Positions 45,151-54,113 of a DNA stretch of 64,000 nt are shown here, in pieces. The DNA is from Paenibacillus humicola. Lineage in GTDB: Bacteria; Bacillota; Bacilli; Paenibacillales; Paenibacillaceae. Below the pieces are notes generated by a model that did not search any database, was not told the origin of the DNA, and saw only the letters and a list, made by a program, of their open reading frames with translations. The DNA lies in NCBI RefSeq assembly GCF_028826105.1, contig NZ_JAQGPL010000001.1:1328501-1392500 (forward strand). Reading direction: 5' to 3'. Positions within the stretch are counted from its first letter, which is position 1, and every line of letters starts with the position of its first letter. The translations under genes were made by a program, and so were the position numbers.

Positions 45151-45690
45151 GTGATCGTGATCGATTTGTCGTTCCCGATTGCGGATGGAATGCCCGTTTA
45201 TCCCGGCGATCCGGAGGTGAAAGTCAAGGTAGCGCATACCTACGAGCGTCAGACGTGGGAATTGCGGGAGCTATCAATGGGGAGTCATACGGGAACCCAC
45301 GTGGACGCGCCTTCGCACATGCATCCGGGAGCGGCGACATTGGACGAACTGCCGTTGGAACGATTTTTCGGAAAATCGCGCGCCGTACGGATCGATGACC
45401 CTGCTTGGCCCGAATGCCGGGGGCTGTTTTTCACCGAAGCTGCCGGGTTGGAATGCTTTGACCGGCTGGCTGCGCTGCGGCCGCCGTTCGTCGGCGGTGA
45501 GCTGTCGGAAGAACTGGAGCGGTCGTTGTTGGGGATCAATATTGTGACCTATACGGGGCTGCAGGGCTTGGATCGTCTTCCCGTTAATACCAATTTTATG
45601 TTTTACGGATTTCCTTTGCGCATCGCGGGTGGCGACGGGTCGCCGGTCCGGGCCGTTGCGGTGGCGGAGGCTGAATCGGCTGGAAAATAG
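45151..45690 (+). CDS. Cyclase family protein (kynurenine formamidase-like)
   Basis: A 179-residue metal-dependent hydrolase. The signature HTGTHVDAPSHM is intact and supplies the metal ligands; IVIDLSFPIADGMPVYPGDP is the usual N-terminus. The GTG start follows GAGAAGGTG. It is slightly shorter than typical members. The substrate is unknown, as the family includes formamidases and isatin hydrolases. Confidence 0.85.
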   Translation: MIVIDLSFPIADGMPVYPGDPEVKVKVAHTYERQTWELRELSMGSHTGTHVDAPSHMHPGAATLDELPLERFFGKSRAVRIDDPAWPECRGLFFTEAAGLECFDRLAALRPPFVGGELSEELERSLLGINIVTYTGLQGLDRLPVNTNFMFYGFPLRIAGGDGSPVRAVAVAEAESAGK

Positions 45691-45692
45691 AG

Positions 45693-45721
45693 TGAACGCA
45701 TCATGCCGGAACGGTTACAAT
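45693..45721 (+). promoter_or_regulatory. Promoter candidate
   Basis: TGAACG, 17 bases, TACAAT, placed 72 bases before the Gfo/Idh/MocA start. Confidence 0.4.
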
Positions 45722-45793
45722 GGTAGGGGATGTTTTTAACGGGTCTGCTCAAACCGCTATTATTCCAAGGGATCATCCGGATGGAGGAGAGCT

Positions 45794-46810
45794 ATGAAGA
45801 AGCTGCGTTGGGGAATTTTGGGGTGCGCTCAAATCGCCGCAAAGGCATTTATACCATCTGTCCGAGCCTCGGACATCCAGGAAATTACCGCTGCTGCAAG
45901 CCGTGATGCAGCTAAAGCCCGCGCGTTTGCGGACGCTCACGGCATACCGGACGCCTACGGCAGCTATATGGAACTGCTTGCCGACCCGAACATCGATGCG
46001 GTCTATATTCCGCTTCCCAATCATATGCACCGGGAATGGACGATCCGCGCCGCTCGGGCAGGCAAACACGTACTGGTCGAAAAGCCGATGGCGGTGTCGG
46101 AGCGCCATGCGGTACAGATGGTCGAGGCCTGCGAGCAGCTCGGCGTTCACTTTCAGGAAAACGTGATGTACCGCTGCCATCCGCGCTACGACCGGCTGAA
46201 GGAAATAATCCGTTCCGGCGAGATTGGCACGGTCAGGGCCGTTCACGGGGTTTTTACGTCCGATCGTTCCGCCATGGAGCATGATATCCGCTTCCGTCAG
46301 GATATGGGAGGCGGCAGTTTGTACGACATCGGCGTGTACTTGTTCAGCGCGGCCCGCTATGTGCTGGAAGCGGAGCCGGTGGCCGCGGCGGCGCAGGCGT
46401 TTTTTTCGCCGGAGCATGGTAACGTCGATATGATGGCCTCAGGAATCGTCGAATTTCCCGATCACGTGGCATTGACCTTCCAATGCGGCTTATGGGCGGA
46501 CTTCGCCAATACGCTGGAAATTCGGGGCACGCACGGCACGATCCGGCTGCCGTCGGCATTTTCGCTGCGCGGCGATTTAAGCCCCGACATTCAGGTCACG
46601 GTGCGGGGCGAGCTGCGGACGGAGCCGTTCGAGCGCGGTAACCAGCAGATGCTGCTGCTGAACCGGTTTGCGCGGGCGGTGCTTCGCGGAGAGCCGGAGC
46701 CGGTCAGCCCTTGGGACGGCGTACGAACCGTACGAGTCGTCGAGGCATGCCTTGCATCCGCGCGCGAACAGAGACGGGTGGCCATCGAACCTTTTGAAGG
46801 AGGCGCCTAA
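45794..46810 (+). CDS. Gfo/Idh/MocA family oxidoreductase
   Basis: A 338-residue NAD(P)-dependent enzyme. The Rossmann loop reads WGILGCAQIA, the catalytic EKP motif is VEKPMAVSE, and the substrate-side motif is GGGSLYDIGVY. The domain order is the standard Rossmann plus alpha/beta domain. GGAGGAG sits before the ATG. It probably oxidises a sugar or polyol; the exact substrate cannot be read. Confidence 0.9.
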   Translation: MKKLRWGILGCAQIAAKAFIPSVRASDIQEITAAASRDAAKARAFADAHGIPDAYGSYMELLADPNIDAVYIPLPNHMHREWTIRAARAGKHVLVEKPMAVSERHAVQMVEACEQLGVHFQENVMYRCHPRYDRLKEIIRSGEIGTVRAVHGVFTSDRSAMEHDIRFRQDMGGGSLYDIGVYLFSAARYVLEAEPVAAAAQAFFSPEHGNVDMMASGIVEFPDHVALTFQCGLWADFANTLEIRGTHGTIRLPSAFSLRGDLSPDIQVTVRGELRTEPFERGNQQMLLLNRFARAVLRGEPEPVSPWDGVRTVRVVEACLASAREQRRVAIEPFEGGA

Positions 46811-46961
46811 ACGGCGTCTCCGTTGTATTTTATTCGCTCAAGCGTTCGGGGGAGACGGCGGCAAATGACTAGGCCGGGCAGCCATTCTTTTCTCACGAAT
46901 GCGCTCATTTTCACTAGATTTCCCCCTTCCCGGGGATGGAAGTCAGAATGGAGGATCGTAC

Positions 46962-47294
46962 ATGAGTCTTCAATTTGAAACCACCCGGTTAAGGCTTCGT
47001 TTTTTTGAGCAGTCCGATGCCAAAATGGTTCAACGATTAGCCGGAAACGAAGAAGTAGCACGCACAATGCTGGCCATTCCATATCCCTATGAAGATGGGA
47101 TAGCGGAGCAATGGATCGAGCATATTCGTCAATCCTCTGAAAAAGGCGACAGCTATGCGTTTGCGATGATCAAAAAAGAAGATGATTCATTGATTGGAAC
47201 GATGAGCATGGGAGTATCCAAAAAGCATAAACGTGCCGAGCTGGCCTACTGGGTGGGCCGGCCGTTTTGGGGGCAAGGATTTGCAACCCTATGA
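46962..47294 (+). pseudogene. C-terminally truncated GNAT acetyltransferase
   Basis: The 110 residues match the N-terminal part of RimJ/RimL-type GNAT enzymes (FETTRLRLRFFEQSDA, SLIGTMSMGVSKKHKRAELA, YWVGRPFWGQGFAT). The stop falls inside the acetyl-CoA-binding motif (normally GQGFATEA) where about 60-70 residues should follow. The downstream sequence does not resume the family. GGAGGATCG precedes the ATG, so a short product may still be made but should be inactive. Confidence 0.75.
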
Positions 47295-47428
47295 TTTTTC
47301 AGACCTCCGGCCTGTGAATGCACTGGACTTTGGGCTGGCCGGATTTTAGCCTGCAGACTAGTTTAAATGGCGTCCACATCCGATAAGATAAAGGTGGTTA
47401 AATTACCTAAAAAAGGCGGACGTTCAAA

Positions 47429-48244
47429 ATGCTGCAGTCTGCGAAGCTTGCAAAGCGTCAATTATGGCTTATTATCATCGTGTATTATGTTCTAGCCTCC
47501 GTCGTTTCGCTCATCCTGGGGAGCGTGCAGCCTGCAACCGGTATCCCGGAGGTGGTCATCCAGCTGACGCAATTCGGCCCGGCGATTGCCGTGTTCACGG
47601 TACTGGCGGTTATCCTGCAATCGCGGAACCTTCATCCGTCATCATCCAAAGCCGGCGGCGCTTCCCCGCACGCAGGTTCTCGTCGCTTGGTTGAAGCGAT
47701 TCTGATTGTTCTCGCGGTATTCGTCATCGCTCTCGTCTGGTATCGCCTCTCCTCCCGTACAATCGATTATACGGCGCCTTCCAGTTTGTCTTATCCGTTC
47801 TGGCTTATCGTCGCTGCCCAATTCATCGGAGCGGTCGGTGAAGAAATCGGCTGGCGTATGTTCCTGCAGCCTGTTTTGCAAACCCGTTTCCGCGTGCTTG
47901 CCTCTTCCGTAATCGTCGGCCTTATGTGGGGAGTGTGGCATATCGGCGTTTTTGCCGAAGGCTGGCTGTTTGCCGGCGCCTTTCTCCTGTTCACGGTCTC
48001 GATCTCGGTTATTCTCGGCGAATTGCTGCGCGGACCAAGGGGATACAAGCTGACGACGGCGGCGGCTATGCATACGTTGATCAATTTGGGCATGCTGCTG
48101 TGGTTTAAGGAAGAGAGCGGCGATGCTTATGCGATGATGACTTTGGCTTTGGCTTTTACAATCGCGGCCGCAGGCACGTTAATCCTTCATACGGTTCGTG
48201 CCCGGCACGGAATAAGGCTGCCGCTCGGCAAGGGAATTTCGTAA
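47429..48244 (+). CDS. CPBP family intramembrane metalloprotease (CAAX/Abi type)
   Basis: A 271-residue membrane protein with about seven helices. The CPBP motifs are present: VGEEIGWRMFLQPVL (EExxxR) and MWGVWHIGVF (FxxxH type). Bacterial members include bacteriocin-immunity and self-protection proteins; others are uncharacterised. The ribosome site is weak (AAAGGCGG). The terminator after the next 64 bases is shared with the convergent AraC gene. It lies about 3.7 kb after the helveticin-like gene. Confidence 0.87.
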   Translation: MLQSAKLAKRQLWLIIIVYYVLASVVSLILGSVQPATGIPEVVIQLTQFGPAIAVFTVLAVILQSRNLHPSSSKAGGASPHAGSRRLVEAILIVLAVFVIALVWYRLSSRTIDYTAPSSLSYPFWLIVAAQFIGAVGEEIGWRMFLQPVLQTRFRVLASSVIVGLMWGVWHIGVFAEGWLFAGAFLLFTVSISVILGELLRGPRGYKLTTAAAMHTLINLGMLLWFKEESGDAYAMMTLALAFTIAAAGTLILHTVRARHGIRLPLGKGIS

Positions 48245-48307
48245 AGCTTCGATTGCTTGCATGCTCGCAAATAAGACACGAAACCGTTACGGCGATACGA
48301 TAACGAA

Positions 48308-48340
48308 TCAGGGAGGCCCACTATGGCCTCCCTGATTTTT
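48308..48340. terminator. Terminator between convergent genes
   Basis: TCAGGGAGGCC/GGCCTCCCTGA, an 11-base perfect stem with a 6-base loop, then TTTTT on the plus strand. It ends the protease gene; the minus-strand gene stops five bases beyond it. Confidence 0.87.
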
Positions 48341-48345
48341 GCCGA

Positions 48346-49149
48346 TCAGCCGAACAGATGCGGGGCATCCTGCCCGCTGCCGCGGGTCATAAAGTCTGTC
48401 GGCGACATGGAAGTATACTTTTTGAATATCCGGTAAAAGTAAGACGTATCGTAATAGCCCAGGTAGCCGGCAATGCTGGAAACCGTCATATCGGAATTGA
48501 GCAGCAGGCTGCAGGCTTCCGATATGCGAAGCTGATGCATGTATTTGATCGGAGACAGACCGGTAACCTCGCGGAATACGGCCGTCGTGTAATTGGGCGA
48601 ACGGTGGATTAAACGCGCCAATTCATGAATTTCGACCTGTTCGCGGTAATGGTCGAGCAGATAGCGTTTGATAATTTCGGCGTATTTCGTCTTCATCGGC
48701 GCCGGCTCGGGCTTTTCCAGATCTCTCGCGACAAGACCGATCAGCTCCTGAAAAATGCCGGGACAGACAAAGGACCGGTACATTTCCCCTTCGCGCATTT
48801 CCTCGTACAGCCGCTCGAATCGGCGCTGCAGGTACTGCGGTTTCCGGGGCTTGAAGCGGATGAACTCTTTTTCCTTGAGGAAGGGGATGGATGCCGCGGC
48901 GTCCGGGCAGCAGCGGAACAGAACGGAATATTTTTGATGCGGACCCGACAAGTGATTATCTCCGGCCCTTCGGGTACCCTGCGGAATGAAAATCAAATCT
49001 CCCTGTTCTCCGGTCCATTCCCTGCCGTCGATCCGGTAAGTGAGGCTGCCCTGCGTTACCAGCACAAGCACGTTGTATTCGATGACCTCCGACTGTGTTC
49101 GCCAATTGGGGATAAAATCGTCAAAATGTACAGAACGGATGGCTAGCAT
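48346..49149 (-). CDS. AraC-family transcriptional regulator (cupin sensor)
   Basis: A 267-residue regulator with an N-terminal cupin sugar-sensing domain (YNVLVLVTQGSLTYRI, GDLIFIPQGTRRAG) and a C-terminal AraC double helix-turn-helix (IHELARLIHRSPNYTTAVF, YYDTSYFYRIFKKYTSMSP). I start it at the ATG at 49149 because GGGGGAATT precedes it; an upstream in-frame start adds 23 unlikely residues. It is divergent from the sulfatase, which it probably controls; matching direct repeats lie between them. Confidence 0.88.
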   Translation of the reverse strand: MLAIRSVHFDDFIPNWRTQSEVIEYNVLVLVTQGSLTYRIDGREWTGEQGDLIFIPQGTRRAGDNHLSGPHQKYSVLFRCCPDAAASIPFLKEKEFIRFKPRKPQYLQRRFERLYEEMREGEMYRSFVCPGIFQELIGLVARDLEKPEPAPMKTKYAEIIKRYLLDHYREQVEIHELARLIHRSPNYTTAVFREVTGLSPIKYMHQLRISEACSLLLNSDMTVSSIAGYLGYYDTSYFYRIFKKYTSMSPTDFMTRGSGQDAPHLFG

Positions 49150-49237
49150 AATTCCCCCGAAATCATAACTTTTGTTCTTAATTATAGCGAAAAAGCTTGC
49201 CGCGATAAACAATCCCATGACAAGTTTGCGTTGAATC

Positions 49238-49292
49238 GTACATCAATTATCCGTTCTGTACATCGACAAAGAAATACCCGGGCTCCTATACT
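49238..49292 (+). promoter_or_regulatory. AraC-type operator and sulfatase promoter
   Basis: The direct repeat GTACATC occurs at 49238-49244 and 49258-49264, exactly 20 bases apart (two helical turns). The second copy abuts a TCGACA -35, followed by 18 bases and a TATACT -10 (49287-49292). This is the geometry of a class II AraC activator site. Confidence 0.6.
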
Positions 49293-49376
49293 GAACTTAC
49301 ATGGCGCGGACAGGAGGTGTCCCGTTCGGCCTGCCGGATCGCGTCAAAAACCTAACACGAACGAAAAGGAGCATGA

Positions 49377-50840
49377 ATGATGCGCGTATTGCTGCTGGAC
49401 CTGGATTCCACCAGACCCGATCACCTTGGCTGTTACGGCTACCATCGAAATACTTCGCCCAATATTGACCGGATTGCCTCCGAAGGCATGCGCTTCGACA
49501 ATTATTATACGTCCGATGCGCCGTGCTTTCCGTCCCGAACGGCACTCATGACGGGCAGGTTTGGGATTCATAACGGGGTTGTCGGACACGGCGGCACGGC
49601 TGCGGATGTCCGTCACGAAGGAGAATCGCGCGAGTTTCAGAGCAGGCTGGCTGGGGAAAGCTTTCCGGCTTTATTCCGCAAGGCGGGGATGAAAACCGCG
49701 CTTGTCAGTCCGTTCGGCGAACGGCACACGGCCTGGACTTTTTACGCCGGCTTCAATGAGATTTACAATACGGGCAAAGCGGGCATGGAATCGGCCGAAG
49801 AAGTGACGCCGGTTGTGCTGGACTGGCTGGACCGCAATGGCGGGCAGGACAATTGGATGCTGTACGTGAATTATTGGGACCCGCATACGCCTTACCGCGC
49901 ACCGGATTCATTCGGCAACCCGTTCGAGAATGAACCGCTTCCTGCCTGGCTCACGGACGAGGTATTTGAGCGGCACCGGGAGATGGTAGGGCCGCACAGC
50001 GCCCGCGAGATCAATATGTATAATAACCGGGATTGGCCGGAATATCCCCGCTTTCTCGGCGAGCTGAAGGACGGGGGCGATCTTCGCCGCATGGTGGACG
50101 GCTACGATTGCGGCGTGCGCCATATGGATGACAATATCGGCATGATTTTGGACGGCTTGCAAAAGAAAGGCATTCTCGACGATACCGTCATTATCGTGAC
50201 GGCCGACCACGGCGAGAATATGGGGGAGCTCGGCATCTACGGCGAGCATGGAACCGCCGATCAGGGGACATGCCGGATTCCGATGATTATTCGCTGGCCG
50301 GGCCTTACGTCCGGAACGGTCGATTCCGGTCTTCATTACCATCTGGATTTGCCGCCGACGATGGCGGAGCTGATGGGCCGGCAGGCGGCCCCGAGCTGGG
50401 ACGGCCGGAGCTATGCGGCCTCCATCCTGTCGGGGGAGGATACGGGACGGGACAGTCTCGTCATTTCGCAGTGCGCCCATGTCTGCCAGCGAAGCGTCCG
50501 CTTTGGCGATTGGCTGTATATCCGCACGTACCACGACGGCTACCATTTATTCGATAAAGAGATGCTGTTCGATATTAAACAGGACGGACATGAGCAGCAT
50601 AACCTGGCCGCCCAGCGGCCGGATCTGTGCAGAGAAGCCGTCTATCGGCTGACGGAGTGGCACGACGACATGATGATGTCGATGGATTTCGACGTCGACC
50701 CGCTTTGGACGGTGATGCGGGAAGGCGGGCCGTATCACGCAAAAGGGCATCTTCGCGAATATGCGGCCCGGCTTGCCGAGACCGGCAGAGAACAATATGT
50801 CGAAGAATTGAGGAGGAGGCACCCGCGGGAACCCCGGTGA
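49377..50840 (+). CDS. Type I sulfatase (arylsulfatase family)
   Basis: A 487-residue cytosolic sulfatase. The modification motif is Cys50-F-P-S-R (CFPSRTALMTGR), so the cysteine should be turned to formylglycine by an FGE or anSME enzyme. Metal ligands include Asp8 and Asp10 (LLDLDSTRPDHLGCYGY) and the later TADHGENMGELG. There is no signal peptide, so it acts on imported sulfated sugars or other cytosolic esters. AAAAGGAGC precedes the ATG. The divergent AraC regulator is the likely control. No functional FGE is encoded in the window. Confidence 0.92.
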   Translation: MMRVLLLDLDSTRPDHLGCYGYHRNTSPNIDRIASEGMRFDNYYTSDAPCFPSRTALMTGRFGIHNGVVGHGGTAADVRHEGESREFQSRLAGESFPALFRKAGMKTALVSPFGERHTAWTFYAGFNEIYNTGKAGMESAEEVTPVVLDWLDRNGGQDNWMLYVNYWDPHTPYRAPDSFGNPFENEPLPAWLTDEVFERHREMVGPHSAREINMYNNRDWPEYPRFLGELKDGGDLRRMVDGYDCGVRHMDDNIGMILDGLQKKGILDDTVIIVTADHGENMGELGIYGEHGTADQGTCRIPMIIRWPGLTSGTVDSGLHYHLDLPPTMAELMGRQAAPSWDGRSYAASILSGEDTGRDSLVISQCAHVCQRSVRFGDWLYIRTYHDGYHLFDKEMLFDIKQDGHEQHNLAAQRPDLCREAVYRLTEWHDDMMMSMDFDVDPLWTVMREGGPYHAKGHLREYAARLAETGREQYVEELRRRHPREPR

Positions 50841-50905
50841 AACGGAACCGCAATTTTGCGGCGGCCCCCGGCTCGTAGTATAGCTTCAGATCGACCTTAG
50901 AGAAA

Positions 50906-50948
50906 CCTTGACCCGTAGCGGATGAACGTCCCGGGCCAAGGTTTTTTT
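50906..50948 (+). terminator. Rho-independent terminator
   Basis: CCTTGACCCG/CGGGCCAAGG (one wobble) with a 16-base loop, then seven Ts, after the sulfatase. Confidence 0.82.
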
Positions 50949-51060
50949 CTTGTTCCGGGTCCCCTGAAAGGAACCGGAACTTCTTTGTCGATCAAGCATC
51001 CCCCGAGTAACCCGGCCCGCGGATAAAATTTTTATCAATTTCCTGATTATTACCTGTATA

Positions 51061-51104
51061 CGAACACCGGTTCTCGTCATATAATAATTACGAACGAACG
51101 TTCG
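51061..51104 (+). promoter_or_regulatory. Double LexA (SOS) box around a TATAAT promoter
   Basis: CGAACGAACGTTCG (51091-51104) is a perfect Bacillota LexA box (CGAACNNNNGTTCG). CGAACACCGGTTCT (51061-51074) is a second box with one mismatch. A consensus TATAAT lies between them at 51080-51085. LexA would block the promoter from both sides. Confidence 0.9.
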
Positions 51105-51121
51105 TGCGGGGGTGATCGGAA

Positions 51122-52375
51122 ATGGAACGAACGATATTTCTCGTCGACGGCCAGTCGTTTTATGCGTCGGCGGAAAAAGCGGCGCGGCCGGATTTGCGCG
51201 ATCAGCCGGTGGCGGTCGGCGATCCGGAGCGGAAGGGCGGCATTATACTTGCCGCGTGTCCAATCGCCAAGTCCCGCGGCGTCACGACGGCATCCCGCGT
51301 AGGCGAAGCGCTTGGCAAATGTCCGGAGCTCGTGGTCGTCAGGCCGCGGATGCAGACGTATATCACCTTGTCGCTTTTTATCAGCGAAATTTTCTCTTCG
51401 TTTACCGACCTGGTCGAACCTTATTCGATCGACGAGCAGTTTCTCGATGTAACCGGCTCGGTTAAATATTTTGGCTCGCCGTACGAAATCGCGCGCCAGA
51501 TCCAGGAACGGGTGCTGCTTTCGACGGGAATATGGTCGCGCGTAGGCATCGGGCCGACGAAGATCCTCGCCAAAATGGCCACGGACAACTTCGCGAAGAA
51601 AAGACCGGATGGAATATTCGAGCTGAATGAGGACAATATCGCAACGGATTTGTGGCCGCTGCCGATCCATCAAATGTTTATGGTGGCCAATCGAATGACG
51701 CGTCACTTTAAGCGGATGGGGATCAACACGATCGGCGACATTGCGCGGCTTGATTTCGGCGATTTTAAAACGCTTATGCGGCGTCGGATGGGGCGCCAGA
51801 GCGACATTCAGGCCGGCTATTACTGGCAGACCGCACGGGGCATCGATCCGAGTCCGGTCGTGACCGGTATACGATCCCAAATCAAAAACATCAGCCATGG
51901 CAAAACGCTGCGGTGGCGGTTATATACGCGGCTCCCGGATATCGAGGTCGTGCTGCTCGAGCTGGTCATTGAGGTATGCCAGCGGGCGCGCCGGTACGGC
52001 TATCAGGGGCGTGTCGTATCGGTGGGCGCCGGCGAAACGGACGGGGAGCGGTCGGGCGGTTTCGGCCGGCAGCTGACCCTGCCGCAGCCTACGTCATTGA
52101 CGCATGAGGTCGCGGCCGCCGCTCTTAAACTGTTTGTGACGCATTGGAGCGGTATGCCGATCAGCCACCTCAGCGTCACCTTATCGCAGCTCTCCGATGA
52201 CAACGTCTTTCAGTTGACTTTATTCGAGGACCGCGCGCGCATTTACAGCAAAGAGCGTGCCATTGACGATATTAAACGCCGGTTCGGCAGTACCGCGATT
52301 ATGCGGGCGTCTTCGTTGCTGGAGGCCGCCGTGGCGCGGGAGAGGGCGGAACAGATCGGAGGTCATTATAAATGA
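51122..52375 (+). CDS. Y-family translesion DNA polymerase (UvrX/YqjW-type)
   Basis: A 417-residue error-prone polymerase of the UmuC/DinB class. Metal ligands are Asp9 (IFLVDGQSFYAS) and Asp104-Glu105 (EPYSIDEQFLDVTGS). Then come the thumb, the little-finger domain, and QLTLFED (QxxLF), a sliding-clamp-binding peptide. The ATG is 18 bases after a perfect LexA box, so it is induced by DNA damage. The next gene overlaps the stop by 4 bases. Similar polymerase genes lie on Bacillus prophage and chromosome. Confidence 0.93.
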   Translation: MERTIFLVDGQSFYASAEKAARPDLRDQPVAVGDPERKGGIILAACPIAKSRGVTTASRVGEALGKCPELVVVRPRMQTYITLSLFISEIFSSFTDLVEPYSIDEQFLDVTGSVKYFGSPYEIARQIQERVLLSTGIWSRVGIGPTKILAKMATDNFAKKRPDGIFELNEDNIATDLWPLPIHQMFMVANRMTRHFKRMGINTIGDIARLDFGDFKTLMRRRMGRQSDIQAGYYWQTARGIDPSPVVTGIRSQIKNISHGKTLRWRLYTRLPDIEVVLLELVIEVCQRARRYGYQGRVVSVGAGETDGERSGGFGRQLTLPQPTSLTHEVAAAALKLFVTHWSGMPISHLSVTLSQLSDDNVFQLTLFEDRARIYSKERAIDDIKRRFGSTAIMRASSLLEAAVARERAEQIGGHYK

Positions 52376-52848
52376 GCAAGCTGGACGGGAACGAACGCTG
52401 GAAATCGAAAATGCTGCTTACCGAGCACGCGGAACAGTACGACCGGAAGCAGGCCGGCACCGACAAAAAAATGATGACCACCGAGGAGTGGGTCATGGTC
52501 CGCGACTATATCCTGCTGCCTCACCTTGAAAAGATCGTGCAGCGGAGCTTGAATGACATCGAGTATTCCGCAAACGTGCTCAAAAGCCTTTATCTGGCCG
52601 CCGGCACTCGAATTTTAACGATGATTGCGGAGGACCATTACCGGCTGCGCGGCGAGCTGAAGAAACGGAATATTCGCGTCATTGCCGAGGAACAGGCCGA
52701 TATGGTCGTGTATCACCGCTGTTATTTCCGCGGTTATGAAGAACGCTTCGGCATGACGCGCGATGTCATGCGGTCCGAAATCAGCACTCGTTTGACCGCC
52801 TATACCAAGGAGCTGGTGGCGCGGCTGAAGCTGAAATCCAACCGTTAA
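52372..52848 (+). CDS. SOS operon partner protein, YolD-like N-terminus
   Basis: A 158-residue soluble protein overlapping the polymerase stop (ATGA). Its start, ERWKSKMLLTEHAEQYDRKQ, resembles the opening of YolD-type proteins that accompany Y-family polymerases in Bacillus, but the remaining 120 residues are a helical region I do not recognise. Translational coupling to the polymerase suggests a joint role in translesion synthesis. Function unproven. Confidence 0.65.
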   Translation: MSKLDGNERWKSKMLLTEHAEQYDRKQAGTDKKMMTTEEWVMVRDYILLPHLEKIVQRSLNDIEYSANVLKSLYLAAGTRILTMIAEDHYRLRGELKKRNIRVIAEEQADMVVYHRCYFRGYEERFGMTRDVMRSEISTRLTAYTKELVARLKLKSNR

Positions 52849-53164
52849 TCCGGGATTAGGCTCCGATTATTTTTACGGTCATGGTCCGGTGAAAAAGATC
52901 TTCTCCAGTTCCCCGTCGTTATTTTTATTCCCGGATTTTAGGAATAACCAAAAATAATACACGAAAAACAAAAATCTCCTCCTTACAAGCTGCAAAGCGA
53001 AATGGTTACAATGGGGATGTGCTTGGCATCGACCCATATTCTGTTAGGGCCGGCGGCCTTTTTTGGTGCCCGGTGCTTCATCATGCTGCTCCGGCGGTTT
53101 TTATGGGTTACCGAACGAGCTTGAATGCCGGACGCAAACATATCGAACCGAGGGAGAGAACAGG
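52849..53164 (+). promoter_or_regulatory. Intergenic region with a promoter
   Basis: No gene is seen. TTACAA (52983-52988), 18 bases and TACAAT (53007-53012) make a plausible sigma-A promoter for the isomerase downstream. A small hairpin TTATTCC/GGAATAA (52925-52947) is a weak end for the SOS operon. A GGCCGGCGGCC-TTTTTT sequence near 53047-53063 could be a short terminator within the leader. Confidence 0.45.
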
Positions 53165-54034
53165 ATGAACGTTCAAATTGGAATGCGTATCCCGCCGAAA
53201 ATCAATGCCGAAGGACTGGAACAAACGGCTGCATGGGCCGCTGAGATCGGCTTGGACGTGCTTGACGTCCATAGGCTGAATCCGGAAGTCAAACAAGCAT
53301 GCGACGCTGCGGGCATCGGAATCGGCTCCGTCGATGCGGTGCAAACCGCCGCGCTGCTCAGCAAAGACGACGCCCGCCGGGAAGCGGCTGCGGAAGCGGT
53401 CAAGCAGCAGATGACCGACATGGCTGCGCTTGGCGCAAAGGTGATGTTCATGTGTCTTGTGCCCGAGGATCGCACGGCGCCCCGTCAGGAGAGCTTCGCC
53501 ATCTGGAAAGACACGTTCCCGGAGCTGGTTCGTCACGCCGAAGCCCAAGGCGTTTACATCGCGATCGAGGGCTGGCCGGGGCCGGCACCGCATTATCCGA
53601 CCATCGGCTGTACGCCGGAGATGTGGCGGGCGATGTTTGAAGCGATTCCTTCCAAGCATTTCGGCCTCAATTACGATCCCTCCCATTTGGTGCGGCTCGG
53701 GATCGATTATTTAAGAGCTTTAACGGAGTTCGGCGAACGTGTCAACCACTGCCACGGCAAGGATACGGAAATACTGAACGACGATTTATATGAATTCGGC
53801 GTATTGCCCGCTACCTTCGGCGCGAAATACGGGTTTTCCGAAGGCTCGTGGCGGTATACGATTCCCGGACACGGCGCGGTGGAGTGGAGTAAAGTCGCCG
53901 TGAGACTGGATCGGCTCGGTTATCAAGGCGCGGTCTGCATCGAGCTCGAGGATCACCGCTTCTGGGGTACGCTGGAGAAAGAACGGGAAGGCATTATGAA
54001 AGCGGCGCAGCATTTGCAGCTGTATTTCAAATAA
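53165..54034 (+). CDS. Sugar phosphate isomerase/epimerase family protein
   Basis: A 289-residue TIM barrel of the AP-endonuclease-2/xylose-isomerase-like family. Metal and substrate residues appear in YIAIEGWPGP, FGLNYDPSHLVRLG, VNHCHGKDTE and GAVCIELEDHRFWG. The ATG has GGGAGAGAACAGG upstream. Together with the next three genes it forms a set of two isomerases and two dehydrogenases, as in inositol-like or rare-sugar catabolism. Substrate unknown. Confidence 0.88.
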   Translation: MNVQIGMRIPPKINAEGLEQTAAWAAEIGLDVLDVHRLNPEVKQACDAAGIGIGSVDAVQTAALLSKDDARREAAAEAVKQQMTDMAALGAKVMFMCLVPEDRTAPRQESFAIWKDTFPELVRHAEAQGVYIAIEGWPGPAPHYPTIGCTPEMWRAMFEAIPSKHFGLNYDPSHLVRLGIDYLRALTEFGERVNHCHGKDTEILNDDLYEFGVLPATFGAKYGFSEGSWRYTIPGHGAVEWSKVAVRLDRLGYQGAVCIELEDHRFWGTLEKEREGIMKAAQHLQLYFK

Positions 54035-54074
54035 CAAGCGAACTACTGAAAGTACGGATGAATAGCGGGCGTTG

Positions 54075-54088
54075 TGTAAACCTTTACA
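54075..54088 (+). promoter_or_regulatory. Perfect palindrome resembling a cre/LacI operator
   Basis: TGTAAA-CC-TTTACA fits the cre consensus at 13 of 14 positions but lacks the central CG. It lies 26 bases before the start codon, a position suited to repression. Confidence 0.5.
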
Positions 54089-54113
54089 TCTCTATATTAT
54101 GGAGGTAGATGAC

